A stretch of DNA of 64,000 nucleotides from CAWCPR01 sp963797475 (GCA_963797475.1 CAWCPR010000001.1:124001-188000), one strand, 5' to 3'; shown: positions 54,407-64,000, counted from the stretch's first letter. Made by a program: numbers and translations. Notes: a model not told the origin generated them from the letters alone.

Positions 54407-55105
54407 ATGTCCTTCCTGGCCCGCCCGCCCTCCTCGAACGAACCCAATACTGATCTGGGATTGGAACGCATCGTGTTTTTCAGCGACGCGGTGATGGCGA
54501 TCGCCATCACCCTCCTGGCGATCGATATCAGAGTGCCGGAGATTTCAACGGCCCTGACCGCCCCGCAACTGCCGGCGCCCCTGAAAGACCTGGCGCCTCT
54601 TCTGGCCAGTTTCTTCATCAGCTTCGTCGTCATCGGCGTGTATTGGAACGCGCACCGCCGCTACTTCAATTACATCCGCCGCTACGATAACGGACTGATC
54701 GTGCTCAATATGGTCTTCCTGCTGTTCATCGTCCTGATGCCCTTTGTGTCCAGTCTGCTCGGCCAAAATAACTACCTGCCGCTGGGCGTGGTCGTCTACG
54801 CCTCGGCGGTCAGCCTGATCGGTCTATCGCTGGCCGGCATCTGGTTTTACGCCACCCACAGGCATCGCCTTGTGGACGAGCACCTAGACGAGGACGTCAT
54901 TCGCTACCGCCTGCAGGTGGCGCTTTTTGCCCCGCTGATTTTCTTGATTTCCATCCCCTTCGCCTGGATTAACCCGTTAACCACGATGACGATCTGGTGG
55001 GCCGCGCCTCTGGTTTTGTTTGTCATCGGACGACTGATGCGTATTTCGCGCCGCATCGCGCTGCGCCGCCAGAAAGCTGCCAAAACACCACCCGAAAACC
55101 AGTAG
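54407..55105 (+). CDS. TMEM175-family (DUF1211) membrane protein
   Basis: The 232-residue protein has six membrane helices and the TMEM175 signature ERIVFFSDAVMAIAITLLAID in helix 1, with NGLIVLNMVFLLFIVLMPF in the middle. Bacterial members form potassium-permeable channels. The ATG at 54407 is supported by proximity to the family's usual N-terminus, but no strong ribosome site is seen. It follows the HD gene by 10 bases. Confidence 0.85.
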   Translation: MSFLARPPSSNEPNTDLGLERIVFFSDAVMAIAITLLAIDIRVPEISTALTAPQLPAPLKDLAPLLASFFISFVVIGVYWNAHRRYFNYIRRYDNGLIVLNMVFLLFIVLMPFVSSLLGQNNYLPLGVVVYASAVSLIGLSLAGIWFYATHRHRLVDEHLDEDVIRYRLQVALFAPLIFLISIPFAWINPLTTMTIWWAAPLVLFVIGRLMRISRRIALRRQKAAKTPPENQ

Positions 55106-55114
55106 CCTAGACCC

Positions 55115-55168
55115 TTGTGGTCGCCGGGTTTGTGGTCGCCGGGCGACGGGCACAAGGCCCTATACTAC
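55115..55168. repeat. Repeat related to the 7.0-kb array
   Basis: TTGTGGTCGCCGGG occurs twice (55115-55128 and 55130-55143), followed by an inverted match of the sequence GTAG[TC]ATAGGGCCTTGTGCCCG at 7024-7045 (here 55147-55168, 21 of 22). The region can fold back on itself. Confidence 0.75.
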
Positions 55169-55236
55169 GGGGGGACGGCCATGCCATTTCGTCGCCGCCC
55201 TGACCCATCCGACCGCTTTTATTCAAAAATTGGCTA

Positions 55237-55297
55237 TTGACAAAGGGGCACAAATCATGTATTCTTTAATGCGAACGTTCGGGCGAACGTTCGCATT
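55237..55297 (+). promoter_or_regulatory. Promoter and 30-bp palindromic operator of the LacI gene
   Basis: TTGACA at 55237-55242 and TATTCT at 55260-55265 are 17 bases apart. Directly downstream, 55268-55297 is a 30-bp palindrome in which 28 positions pair, built of two CGAACGTTCG half-palindromes. Its place over the transcription start fits autoregulation by the LacI protein encoded 58 bases on, and possibly control of the sugar operon. Confidence 0.75.
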
Positions 55298-55354
55298 AGC
55301 GAAATGGGGATTTAGCGGTCGGATGGTTACGCCTCAGCCAACGAGGATAGGTGG

Positions 55355-56410
55355 ATGTCCAGGTCCGTAACGCTCAAGGAAGTCGCCCGGCACGCCGGGG
55401 TAAGCTACCAGACTGTCTCCAAGGTGCTCAACCACCAGGTGCAGGTTTCCAAAGAGACCGAGGAACGCATCTGGAATTCGGCCCGCGAGCTGGGTTACCA
55501 GCCGAACCTGATCGCCCGCAGCTTACGCTCCCAGCACAGCAATATGGTGGGATACTCCTGGGAACCCACCTCACCCGATCAGGCCAACCCCATTTTGGAC
55601 ATGTTCCTGCAAAGCATGGCGAATGCAGCCGAAAACGCCAGCTACCACTTGCTGGCCTTCCCCCACCGGCCGGGCGACGCCTGGATCAACGCCTACCGCC
55701 GGCTGATCGACTCCAACCGGGTGGATGGGTATGTGCTCTCCAGCGTCGAATACGACGACCCGCGCGTGCGATTTTTACACTCGCGAAATTTCCCCTTCGT
55801 GGCTTTTGGGCGCTCGAATCCGGACTGGGATTTCCCTTATGTTGACGTCGACGGCGGCCTGGGGATGCAGATGGTCGCCCGGCACCTGATCGACCAAGGC
55901 CACCGGCGCATCGGCGTGCTGGCCTGGCCGGAGGCCTCACGGGTGGGCCAGGATCGCATGGCGGGCTTACAAGCAGCCCTGGGGCAAGCCGGGATCGACC
56001 TGCCGGAGCGCTACCTGAAGCGCGGCGAGGGCGTGTACGCATTCGGCTGGCAGGCGACCACGGACTGGCTGGATCTGCCCGCGGCTGAAAGACCCACGGC
56101 AATTGTCGCATTCAACGATCCCATGGCGATTGGCGCGATCCGGGCTGCCCAGGAGCGCGGCGTGCAGGTGGGCGTCCAACTGGCCATTACCGGATTCGAC
56201 GACATGCCCATGGTGCAGTACTTGAATCCCCCCTTGACCTCCGTTCGCCAGCCGACCTGGGAAGTGGGTCAAAAGGTGATCGGGCTGCTCCTGGAGCTGC
56301 TGAGGGGTGGAAATGGCTCGGAAAAACACATCCTGCTGCCGCCGCGCTTGATTTTGCGCGAGTTCCAGCCAGTGTTCGCCAGCCTGAAATCCGCCTTCCA
56401 CGTTTTTTAG
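55355..56410 (+). CDS. LacI-family transcriptional regulator
   Basis: The 351-residue protein begins with VTLKEVARHAGVSYQTVSKVLNHQ, a LacI helix-turn-helix with the hinge segment QPNLIARSLRS. A periplasmic-binding-protein-like sensor follows, with GHRRIGVLAWPEASRVGQDR, AFNDPMAIGAIRA and ITGFDDMPM. It is followed by GH65, transport and DUF624 genes, so it probably senses a disaccharide or its phosphate. An operator-like palindrome lies upstream. Confidence 0.92.
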   Translation: MSRSVTLKEVARHAGVSYQTVSKVLNHQVQVSKETEERIWNSARELGYQPNLIARSLRSQHSNMVGYSWEPTSPDQANPILDMFLQSMANAAENASYHLLAFPHRPGDAWINAYRRLIDSNRVDGYVLSSVEYDDPRVRFLHSRNFPFVAFGRSNPDWDFPYVDVDGGLGMQMVARHLIDQGHRRIGVLAWPEASRVGQDRMAGLQAALGQAGIDLPERYLKRGEGVYAFGWQATTDWLDLPAAERPTAIVAFNDPMAIGAIRAAQERGVQVGVQLAITGFDDMPMVQYLNPPLTSVRQPTWEVGQKVIGLLLELLRGGNGSEKHILLPPRLILREFQPVFASLKSAFHVF

Positions 56411-56470
56411 GGGTCCATACCAGTTACATCGCTGAATCCTTCATCCTGTCCTTCAATTTAATATAGGAAC

Positions 56471-59390
56471 ATGCTGCCAATGAAACAAAACTGGCAAATT
56501 GTAGAAAACGCATTTGACCCGGCAGGACTCCATCCAATGGAAACCGTGTTTACGATTGGGAATGGCTACCTGGGGACCCGCGGCGCCTTCGAAGAAGGCT
56601 ACCCGGGGCAAACAGCGGCTACCCTGGTGCACGGTGTGTTCGACGATATCCCCCTCTTCAATACGGAATTGGCCAACGCCCCGAACTGGCTGAACCTGGA
56701 ATTATGGGTCAACGGCGCCCGGTTTCGCCTGGACCAGGGCCGCATTTTGTCCTACCGCCGCACGTTGGATCTCAGCAGCGGGGCGCTCCAACGGAAAATG
56801 CGCTGGCAAAGCCCGCAAGGCGAGACGGTGAGGATTGAGATCGAACGCTTTGCCAGTCTGGCGAACGAGCACCTGTTAGCGATCCGTTACCTGGTCCAGG
56901 CGCTGGATTTTTCGGGGACGATCGAGCTGCGCGCCGGCATGAACGGGCACGTCGATAATGAAGCCTACACCCACTGGGTTGACCCGCAGCAGGGCCAGAT
57001 ATCCCAGAAGCAGGCTTATCTGAGGGTACGCACGCGCCGCACTCAGATCGATCTGTGCGCGGCTTTTTACCTGGATTTACAGGGAGGCGCAGGAACAGCG
57101 TACGATTATTGGGACAGCAACGGCGCGCCCACCTTGCTGGCGCGTACCGGAGTGAAACCAGGGGAAAAGATCCAGGCGGTCAAGCTGGCGGCGCTGTACA
57201 CCAGCCGGGACACGCCTGACCCGAGAGCCGCCAGTGTAAGAACCCTGTCGGTTGGCATCGCCCGCGGCTATGAGAATCTACGTAAGGCTAACCAGGCCGC
57301 CTGGAAGCGAGAATGGAAGCGCTGCAACATTCTGATCGAAGGGGATGATGAGGCCGACCTGGCCCTGCGCCACAGCCTTTTTCAACTGTTAATCGCCGCC
57401 CCAAGGCACGACGAGCGTGTCAGCATCGCCGCGAAGGCATTGAGCGGTTTTGGCTACCGCGGCCACGTCTTCTGGGATACGGAGATCTTCGCACTGCCCT
57501 TTTTCATTTTCACCAGCCCGCACATCGCTCGCAACCTGCTGATGTACCGCTACCACACCCTGCCCGGAGCGCGCCGAAAAGCCCGGGAAAACGGCTACGA
57601 GGGGGCCATGTTCGCCTGGGAAAGCGCGGCCAGCGGCGACGAGACTACCCCGCGCTGGCTGCCTCATCCCTCCGGCCCGGAGCTGATCCGCATCTGGTGC
57701 GGGGACATCGAACACCACATCAGCGCCGACGTGGCCTACGCCGTGCAGCAATACGGGCAGGTGAGCGGAGACGTCGAGTTCATGCGCGATTTTGGGGCCG
57801 AGATCCTCCTGGATACCGCCCGGTTTTGGGGCGCGCGGGTGGAGTGGGATGAATCCAAAAAAAGATACGAAATCAATAACGTAATCGGCCCGGATGAATA
57901 TCACGATCGCATCGACAATAACGCCTACACCAATCTCCTGGCCCGCTGGAACCTGCAAGCCGGCCTGAAGACCCTGGATTGGCTGGAGCAGGCGTTCCCG
58001 GAAAAAGCCGCCGAGCTGATCTCCCGGCTGGACCTGAAGGAAGGGCGACTTTCCCATTGGCGGGACGTGATCGAAAAAATAACCACCGGTTTTGACGCGG
58101 GGCGCGGCCTGTTCGAGCAGTTTGAAGGGTTCTTCGGGCTCAAACCGGTGGACCTGGCGGATTACGAGCCGCGTAAAATCTCCATGCAGGCCTTACTCGG
58201 GATCGAGGGCGTGCAGGAGTACCAGATCCTCAAACAGCCAGACGTTCTGATGTTGTTTTACCTGCTTCAAGACCAGTTTGACCCCCAGATTCTTAAAAAC
58301 CCATTGGGATTATTACGCGCCGCGCACCGATACTACCTATGGCTCGTCCCTGGGGCCGGCGATCCAGTCCATCCTAGCAGCCCGCCTGGGAAAATTGGAC
58401 CTGGCGTACGAACATTTCATCCACGCGGCGCGCACCGACCTGGAAAATGCGCGCGGCAATACCGGCGACGGCGTTCATGCCGCTACCGATGGCGGCCTGT
58501 GGCAGGCGGCCTTGTTTGGCTTCGCCGGCTTGCAGCTCGGCGAAGACGGGCCGAGCGTGCAACCGCGCTTACCGGCCAAATGGAAGCGGCTGGCTTTTCG
58601 CATCCAAACCCGCGGCCAGGGGTACGAGTTTGATCTACGCCAGGAAGCCGCTCCCGGCGGGAATCCCGCCGAGAGCCCAGCCGAGGCGCGGCGAAAAATG
58701 CCTATCCTGGGGGCGATTTTCGACCTGGATGGCGTGCTGACTGACACATCCGAGAATCATTACCAGGCCTGGAAGCGCCTGGCGGATGAGGAGGGCATTC
58801 CCTTCGACCGCGAGCAGAATGAGGCCCTGCGCGGGCTGCCGCGGCGCGCCTCCCTGGAGCGCCTGTTGAATGGGCGCAAATACTCCGAGGCGCAATTGCA
58901 GGAGATGATGGAGCGCAAGAACCGCTACTACCTGGAGTCGATCTCCCGGCTCACCTCACGCGACCTGCTGCCCGGCAGCCTGGAGATCTTGAAAGGGCTG
59001 CAGGAGGCGGGGGTCAAAGTGGCCATCGGTTCGGCCAGCAAAAACGCCCGCCAGGTGGTCGATAAGCTGGGCTTGCAGCCCTGGGTGGACAGTATTGCAG
59101 ATGGCAACAGCGTGGAGCGCCAAAAGCCGGCCCCAGACCTTTTCCTGTACGCCGCCCGCAGGCTGGGGGTCCAGCCCGAAAAGTGCGTGGTGTTTGAAGA
59201 CGCCGGGGCCGGTGTGGAGGCGGCTATTGCGGGCGGCATGTGGGTTGTAGGAATCGGCCCTAAAGAACGCGTCGGAAAGGCGCACCTGGTGCTCCCCAGC
59301 TTGAAAGGCGGCGGACTGGAGAACCATCCAGTCGCGGCTGGCAAAACCAGCCGCTGGTTCTCCCGTACTAGAGGGGAAAGGGATTTCTAA
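56471..59390 (+). CDS. GH65 glycoside phosphorylase fused to beta-phosphoglucomutase, frameshifted
   Basis: The first part, to about codon 605, is a GH65 phosphorylase (maltose/kojibiose/trehalose phosphorylase type) with the proposed general acid in NNVIGPDEYHD and FWDTEIFALPFF. The frame breaks at a run of five A (58295-58299); deleting one gives LKTHWDYYAPRTDTTYGSS, and the second frame completes the GH65 C-terminal domain. It continues without a stop into a HAD-fold beta-phosphoglucomutase (IFDLDGVLTDTSENHYQAW, KPAPDLFL, FEDAGAG). The fused enzyme would split a disaccharide to glucose 1-phosphate and convert it to glucose 6-phosphate. Restored length about 972. Confidence 0.88.
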
Positions 59391-59549
59391 ATAGTGTTGG
59401 ACGCTTTGCCCATGGCCTTCGGCCAGGGGCGGATGAATACATATTCATCCTATAAGGAGGTGTTTCATAGAAATAGATCGAAAGGAAAAGCGTAATTTGC
59501 TGGATCAATTGAACCCAACAGACCATTATGAAAGCAGGAGGAGATTTAC
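59391..59549. repeat. Intergenic region with third copy of the two-hairpin element
   Basis: CCATGGCCTTCGGCCAGGGG (59411-59430) is followed by GGATGAATA-CA-TATTCATCC (about 59431-59450) and ATAAGGAGG. This is a looser version of the element at 26803 and 49336. AGGAGGAG lies just before the binding-protein ATG. Confidence 0.6.
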
Positions 59550-60961
59550 ATGAAGAACAAATGGTTTTACTACCTGAGCGGGCTGCTGATCGCAGCCATG
59601 CTGCTTGGCGCTTGCGGAGGCGGGGCGGCCACAACAGAGGCGCCGGCAGCCGCGCCGACAACCGAGGCTCCGGTGATGACAGAAGCTCCGGCTACAACCG
59701 AGGCCCCAGCCATGACCGAAGCCCCGGCGACGACCGAAGCCCCGGCGGCGACTGAGGCGCCAGCAACGACCGAGGCGGCAATGGGCGGCTGTCCTTTGCA
59801 GGCAGAAGCCGGCGCCGCGATCACTTTCTCCGGCTGGGGCGATGAAACGGAACAGCAGATTTACCGCGATTCGATCGACCGCTTTACCGCGGTTTGCCCG
59901 GATGTCTCGGTAGATTACGTGCCCGTACCGACCAATTTTCAAGACAAGATGAAAGCCCAAATGGCGGGCGGCACGGCCCCGGATGTCATGTACGTCGACG
60001 ACCAATTGATGACCGCCTTCGCCTCAACCGGGCAGCTCCTGGCGCTGGACGATTTGATGGCGCAGGGCGGCGTCTCGCGGGATGATTTCATCCCGGCCTT
60101 GCTGTCTGAATTCACCCTGGACGGCACGACTTACGCCCTGCCGAAAGACTGGGGCACCCTGGGCCTGATCTACCTGCCGGAAGCTTTCCAGGACGCCGGC
60201 ATCCCCGAGCCGACCGCCGATTGGACCTGGGACGACATGCGCAACGCCGCCAAGACGATCGCCGATAAAGGCACTTACGGCGGCTTTTGCATGGGTGCCG
60301 ACTGGGCCCGCTTCGCCCCCTTTGTTTTATCCAGCGGCGGCGATTTCGCCTCGGACGACTACCAGACGGCGACCCTGGACACGCCGGAAGTGAAAGATAT
60401 GGCCACTTTGGTGGGAGATATGTTCACGGAGAAAAGCCTGGTGCAGGCAGCCGATGTGGGCGCATCCTGGTGCGGCGAAGCCATTGGCAAGAAGCTGGTG
60501 GCGATGACCACCGAAGGCGGCTGGATGGTCAACTTCATGAAGACCACCTACCCGGACGTGGAGTGGAAAGCGGTCTTGATCCCACAAGGCCAGAAGACAC
60601 GCGCTGACATCATCTTCACCAACGGGCTGGGCGTAAACGCAGCGACAAAATACCCGAACGCCGCCGCGGCATTCGCCATGTACGTGACCGGCTCGTGAGA
60701 ATCAGGCCGAGATCGTGAAGACCGGCTTTGCCTACAGCACCCACCCCGACCAGGTCGACCTGGTGGTGGATCCCAACGACAAAGCCATCGCCCAGGGCGG
60801 CGTGCTGCCCGACAGCCGGGTTGCCTACTGGGGACCCTACTCGGGTAAACTCGAGCGCCGTCTCCGAGGCGCTGAGCCGTGTTTTCCTGGGAGACCAGGA
60901 CGTGGACACTTCCTTCGCTCAGGCCCAGGAAGAAGCTCAAGCAGCTTTGGCCGGCCAATAA
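59550..60961 (+). CDS. ABC sugar-binding lipoprotein, frameshifted
   Basis: A signal ends with the lipobox LLGAC. A low-complexity TEAPAT-type linker follows to about residue 75, then an extracellular solute-binding protein type 1 domain (ITFSGWGDETEQQ, MAGGTAPDVMYVDD, TTYALPKDWGTLGLIY, PDVEWKAVLIP). The frame ends at 60698 with YVTGS; one extra base near 60694 and one extra A near 60848 must be removed to continue ENQAEIVKTGFAYS and SEALSRVFLGDQDVD to 60961. The restored protein is about 470 residues. It should capture the sugar transported by the permeases encoded next. Confidence 0.82.
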
Positions 60962-61128
60962 ATTCTTTTGTTAAGGAGGAGAGCATCCCGCCTTGGGATG
61001 CTCTCCCCTCTCGGTGATGATGGGGTTTCGCAGCGATATTTTCAAGCCGCACTCATTTTGTCTTTTCTGAAACTTCTCTCGAACATCAAGAGAAAATCCG
61101 CCTGCGGAAGTAAGAAGGAGGCAGTACG

Positions 61129-62383
61129 ATGCAGAAGCAAATTGGAGATACAACCTCGAGCAGGAACCTGGCGGCGATCGTCACCTTCGTCGTTGATTGT
61201 GGCATCCTGCTGGTCATCGCCTTGCTCAACGCGCCGACGACGAGGCGGGCCGCAGGTGATGGCCTCTGCCGGTTCTTATCTTGCCGAAGTGGGCCATACC
61301 GGTCTGCCTTTCCTGGCTGTGGTGGGGATCGTCGGCGATAGCGCTTGGGGGCGATTGCTGCCAAACACGGTCCGCCGGGAATGGTCGAATCCCCAGGCGC
61401 CGCCAGGCGTTAGTCGTCGGGTACAGTTTTCTGGCGCCTTACCTGCTGGTGACGCTGCTCTTTACAATCGGCGTGATCCTGTTCGCATTCTATATTTCTT
61501 TCACCCAGTACGACATCTTCACCCCACCTCAATGGGTGAACCTGGATAATTACGCCAAGGCATTTCGCGGCCTGACCGATTCCGATCCAAAAAGCCTTCA
61601 TCCAGTCGCTTTACAACGTTTTCTGGTACACGCTGATCGTGGTGCCGATCCAGACCGCAGCCGCCATTTTCCTGGCCGTGCTCTTGAACACACGCACCCG
61701 CTTTCGCCAGTTCTTCCGCACGATCTTTTACGCTCCGAGCGTTACATCTTCAGTGGTGATCACGTTGATCTTCATCTGGTTCTATCTGAAAACTGGGCTA
61801 TATCAACTTCCTGTTCGCCAAAGTCTTTGGTTTAGTGGGCATCACCTGGCAGAATATCAACTGGCTGGGCGACCCACGTGGCCTGATCCAGCTCGTGGTA
61901 CAGGCTTTTGGCGGCGATATCCCCTCGACCCAGTGGTACCTGCGCGGGCCGAGCATCGCCTGGTGCGCCATTATGTTCCAGAACATCTTCACCACCGCGC
62001 CGACCTTCATGATCATGTTCCTGGCAGCCCTGCAGGACATCAACCCGGCCCTTTACGAGGCCGCCAGCATCGATGGCGCTTCAGGCTGGAACCAGTTCTG
62101 GAAAATCACTCTGCCTTTGGTGCGCCCGATCATCCTGCTGGTGGTCGTCCTGGGGACGATCGGCTCCTTGCAGGTTTTCGACCAGGTTTACCTGGCGACC
62201 CAGGGCGGCCCCTTGGGCACCTCGCAGGTGCCGGTTTACCTGATCTTCACGGAGGCGTTGGGCAAGCAGGGCCCGATCCAAATGGGATACGCTTCCGCCC
62301 TGGCTTTCATCCTGGCGGTGATCATCTTCTTCTTTACTTTCATCCAGCGCCGGTTCCTGGAACGCGGCACCGAGCTGTATTAG
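61129..62383 (+). CDS. ABC sugar permease 1, several frameshifts
   Basis: Fragments in successive frames assemble to a MalF-type permease. They are LAAIVTFVVDCGILLVIALLN, a segment around 61270-61320, YSFLAPYLLVTLLFTIGVILFAFYISFTQYDIF, VPIQTAAAIFLAVLLN and GITWQNINWLGDP to the end. The C-terminal part has the EAA loop YEAASIDGASGWNQFWKITLP for ATPase contact. At least four one-base breaks lie between about 61230 and 61835; the final 180 codons are clean. This cluster of breaks suggests poor sequence or a decayed gene. Confidence 0.72.
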
Positions 62384-62401
62384 TGAAATCAGAGGCCTAT
62401 C

Positions 62402-63298
62402 ATGACTGCAACTGCTCAAAATGTCAAGCTGGCTACTATCGGCAAAACCAACCCACGGCCCGCCCGGTATTATTTCACTACAACGGTGCGCTACCTGGTG
62501 TTGGTCGCCATCGGCCTGGTGCTGTTCATGCCGTTCATCCTGGCTACACTGGGCTCCTTCAAAACGGACGCCGAGATCATCGCTTTCCCACCTTCCTTCT
62601 TGCCGCACAACTGGCTGGTGGAGAACTGGGTCAAAGTCTGGAACACCGACCTGGGCCAGGGCGCCACCTTTCCGCGCTGGCTGTTCAATACTGCTTTCCT
62701 GGCAGTGACAGTGGCTGTGCTGGAGGTGATCTTCTGCTCCATGGCGGCTTATTCGTTCGCCCGCCTGGATTTCCCGGGGCGCGACCTGGTCTTTAATTTC
62801 ATGCTGGGCACCATGATGATCCCGGGCGCAGTGACCTTGATCCCAGCTTTCGTGTTGATGACCAAGCTGCACCTGATCAATACCTTCTGGTCGTTGATCT
62901 TGCCCGGCATGGTCAGCGCAGGCGGAATCTTTTTGCTGACCCAGTTTTTCAAGTCCATCCCACGCGACCTGGAGGAAGCTGCCTTGATCGACGGCGCCAG
63001 CCACCTCCAAATCTACAAAGACGTGATCCTGCCCCTGGCGCGGCCAGCCCTGCTCACCGTTTTCATCCTGCAGTTCCAGGCGATGTGGAACGCCTTCCTG
63101 CAGCCGCTGCTCTACCTGAGCACGCCGGACAAATATGTCTTGAACGTGGCATTAAGCATCTTCCAGCAGCAATTTAAAGCCCAGTGGAACCTGACCCTGG
63201 TGGGCGCCATGTTTAACGCCATCCCGGTGTTGGTGCTGTTCTTCCTATTCAGCCGCTACTATATCGAAGGTGTTGCCTACACCGGGGTGAAAGGGTAA
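62402..63298 (+). CDS. ABC sugar permease 2 (MalG type)
   Basis: The 298-residue protein has six membrane helices and the EAA motif EEAALIDGASHLQIYKDVILPL that docks the ATPase. LGSFKTDAEI at the first periplasmic segment is typical of CUT1 permeases. It starts 18 bases after permease 1 and precedes the DUF624-like gene by 4 bases. No ATPase is encoded in the window; a shared MsmX-like ATPase elsewhere is probable. Confidence 0.92.
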   Translation: MTATAQNVKLATIGKTNPRPARYYFTTTVRYLVLVAIGLVLFMPFILATLGSFKTDAEIIAFPPSFLPHNWLVENWVKVWNTDLGQGATFPRWLFNTAFLAVTVAVLEVIFCSMAAYSFARLDFPGRDLVFNFMLGTMMIPGAVTLIPAFVLMTKLHLINTFWSLILPGMVSAGGIFLLTQFFKSIPRDLEEAALIDGASHLQIYKDVILPLARPALLTVFILQFQAMWNAFLQPLLYLSTPDKYVLNVALSIFQQQFKAQWNLTLVGAMFNAIPVLVLFFLFSRYYIEGVAYTGVKG

Positions 63299-63302
63299 GG
63301 GT

Positions 63303-63944
63303 ATGCTCGAACTCCTTGCTGCGTGGCAAATCGTCAGAAAATCGCTCGGCGACCTGTGGGCAGATCTTTGGACCACGGCGGTGGTCAACCTGGCCTGGCT
63401 GCTTTGCCAGGTCCTGGTCTTGCCCGGGCCGCCGGCGACCCTGGCGCTTTTTTACTATGGAAATAAGCTGGCGCACGGCGAGATCGCCGATATCTGGGAT
63501 TTCTGGCGCGCCCTGCGCCGCTACTGGCGTCCGGCCTGGCGCTGGGGCCTGGTTAACCTGGCGCTGCTGTTCATATTGATCGGTGACGTCCGGTTGACGG
63601 GCAGATCCGGTTCATCCATGACCGCCCAGTTCGTCCAGGGATTTTACATTGCCCTCCTGGGCGTGTGGTTTTTGCTCCAGCTTTATACGATCCCTTTCTT
63701 ACTCGAACAAGAAAAACCGGATGTGCGCACGGCATTACGCAACGCGGCCCTGATGACCAGCAGGAACCCGGTTTTTTCGCTGGGCTTGATGCTGTTCTTG
63801 ATCCTGACCCTGGCGGTTGGATCGCTGCTTTTCTTGCTAAGCGTCGCGGGCGGCGCCGTCTTCCTGGCTGTCGCCGGCAACCGGGCGGTGTTGGACCGCC
63901 TGGCGACCCAGGAGAAATTGGCTCTTCTGGAACCCCCTGGATAA
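63303..63944 (+). CDS. DUF624/YesL-like membrane protein
   Basis: The 213-residue protein has about five hydrophobic helices. The N-terminal WTTAVVNLAWLLCQVLVLPGPPATLALFY and the central YWRPAWRWGLVN resemble the YesL/DUF624 family, which is often encoded beside carbohydrate ABC transporters. Its role is unknown. The ATG is 4 bases after the permease stop, so the two are translationally coupled. Confidence 0.75.
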   Translation: MLELLAAWQIVRKSLGDLWADLWTTAVVNLAWLLCQVLVLPGPPATLALFYYGNKLAHGEIADIWDFWRALRRYWRPAWRWGLVNLALLFILIGDVRLTGRSGSSMTAQFVQGFYIALLGVWFLLQLYTIPFLLEQEKPDVRTALRNAALMTSRNPVFSLGLMLFLILTLAVGSLLFLLSVAGGAVFLAVAGNRAVLDRLATQEKLALLEPPG

Positions 63945-64000
63945 AAGCCACAATTGGGGGAAAGATAGGCTGATATAATATTGGCGCCATGAGGAGATTA
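63945..64000 (+). promoter_or_regulatory. Possible promoter at window end
   Basis: TATAAT at 63974-63979 is followed only ten bases later by an ATG (63989), which would make a downstream gene nearly leaderless. The gene itself lies beyond the window, so this is only a possibility. Confidence 0.25.

Overview
The window reads as chromosomal DNA of a GC-rich, free-living heterotroph, most likely a member of the Chloroflexota (Anaerolineae-like). That placement is inference. It rests on the gene families (zinc-ribbon adenylate cyclase-AAA-TPR protein, many secreted repeat proteins ending in a short [FY]-L-P tail, a radical SAM/toroid pair, lipoproteins with Thr/Pro/Glu linkers). No rRNA, tRNA or other phylogenetic marker was seen. 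No CRISPR array, prophage or complete insertion sequence was recognised.

Layout. 1-3402: hexuronate catabolism operon (DHDPS-family lyase, uronate dehydrogenase, SMP-30 lactonase, KDG kinase), followed by a truncated secreted-protein remnant. 3911-6711 (minus): a radical SAM protein and a GNAT/toroid fusion, then a frameshifted EF-Tu-domain-II-like gene. 6831-7125: palindrome-rich repeats. 7157-14962: L,D-transpeptidase, lipoprotein, PAC2 protein, a large REC-GAF-PAS-GGDEF-EAL protein and a 7-blade secreted propeller. 15081-19926: adenylate cyclase-AAA-TPR and an AlkZ-like DNA glycosylase. 20147-26138: a four-gene molybdoenzyme operon (FeS, NrfD, catalytic subunit, TorD), preceded by a receiver-like gene and a TorD fragment. 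26351-35254 (minus): a co-directional respiratory cluster of caa3-type oxidase (ctaC, D, E, G), cytochrome c, a gluconate-dehydrogenase-like GMC enzyme with its small subunit, and a cupredoxin that has lost all its copper ligands. 35739-38658: secreted LVIVD protein and hydrolase. 38945-40789: N4-cytosine methyltransferase and a decayed XcyI-type endonuclease. 40882-55105: secreted propellers, TetR/ICMT pair, arylsulfotransferase, PAP2, LuxR, FG-GAP proteins, AraC, HD and TMEM175 genes. 55355-63944: a LacI-controlled disaccharide operon with a fused GH65 phosphorylase/beta-phosphoglucomutase, a binding protein, two permeases and a DUF624-like protein.

Two threads run through the window. Secreted or lipid-anchored seven-blade repeat proteins are unusually frequent, and four of the secreted proteins share a hydrophobic [FY]-L-P-like C-terminal tail or a variant of it. 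Single-base frame breaks are also unusually frequent. They interrupt cytochrome oxidase subunits, cytochrome c, the GMC enzyme, an FG-GAP protein, the GH65 fusion, the sugar-binding protein and one permease. Most lie in otherwise perfect genes and several in short homopolymers, so assembly or sequencing error is a strong alternative to decay. The XcyI-type gene carries two nonsense codons as well and looks genuinely dead.
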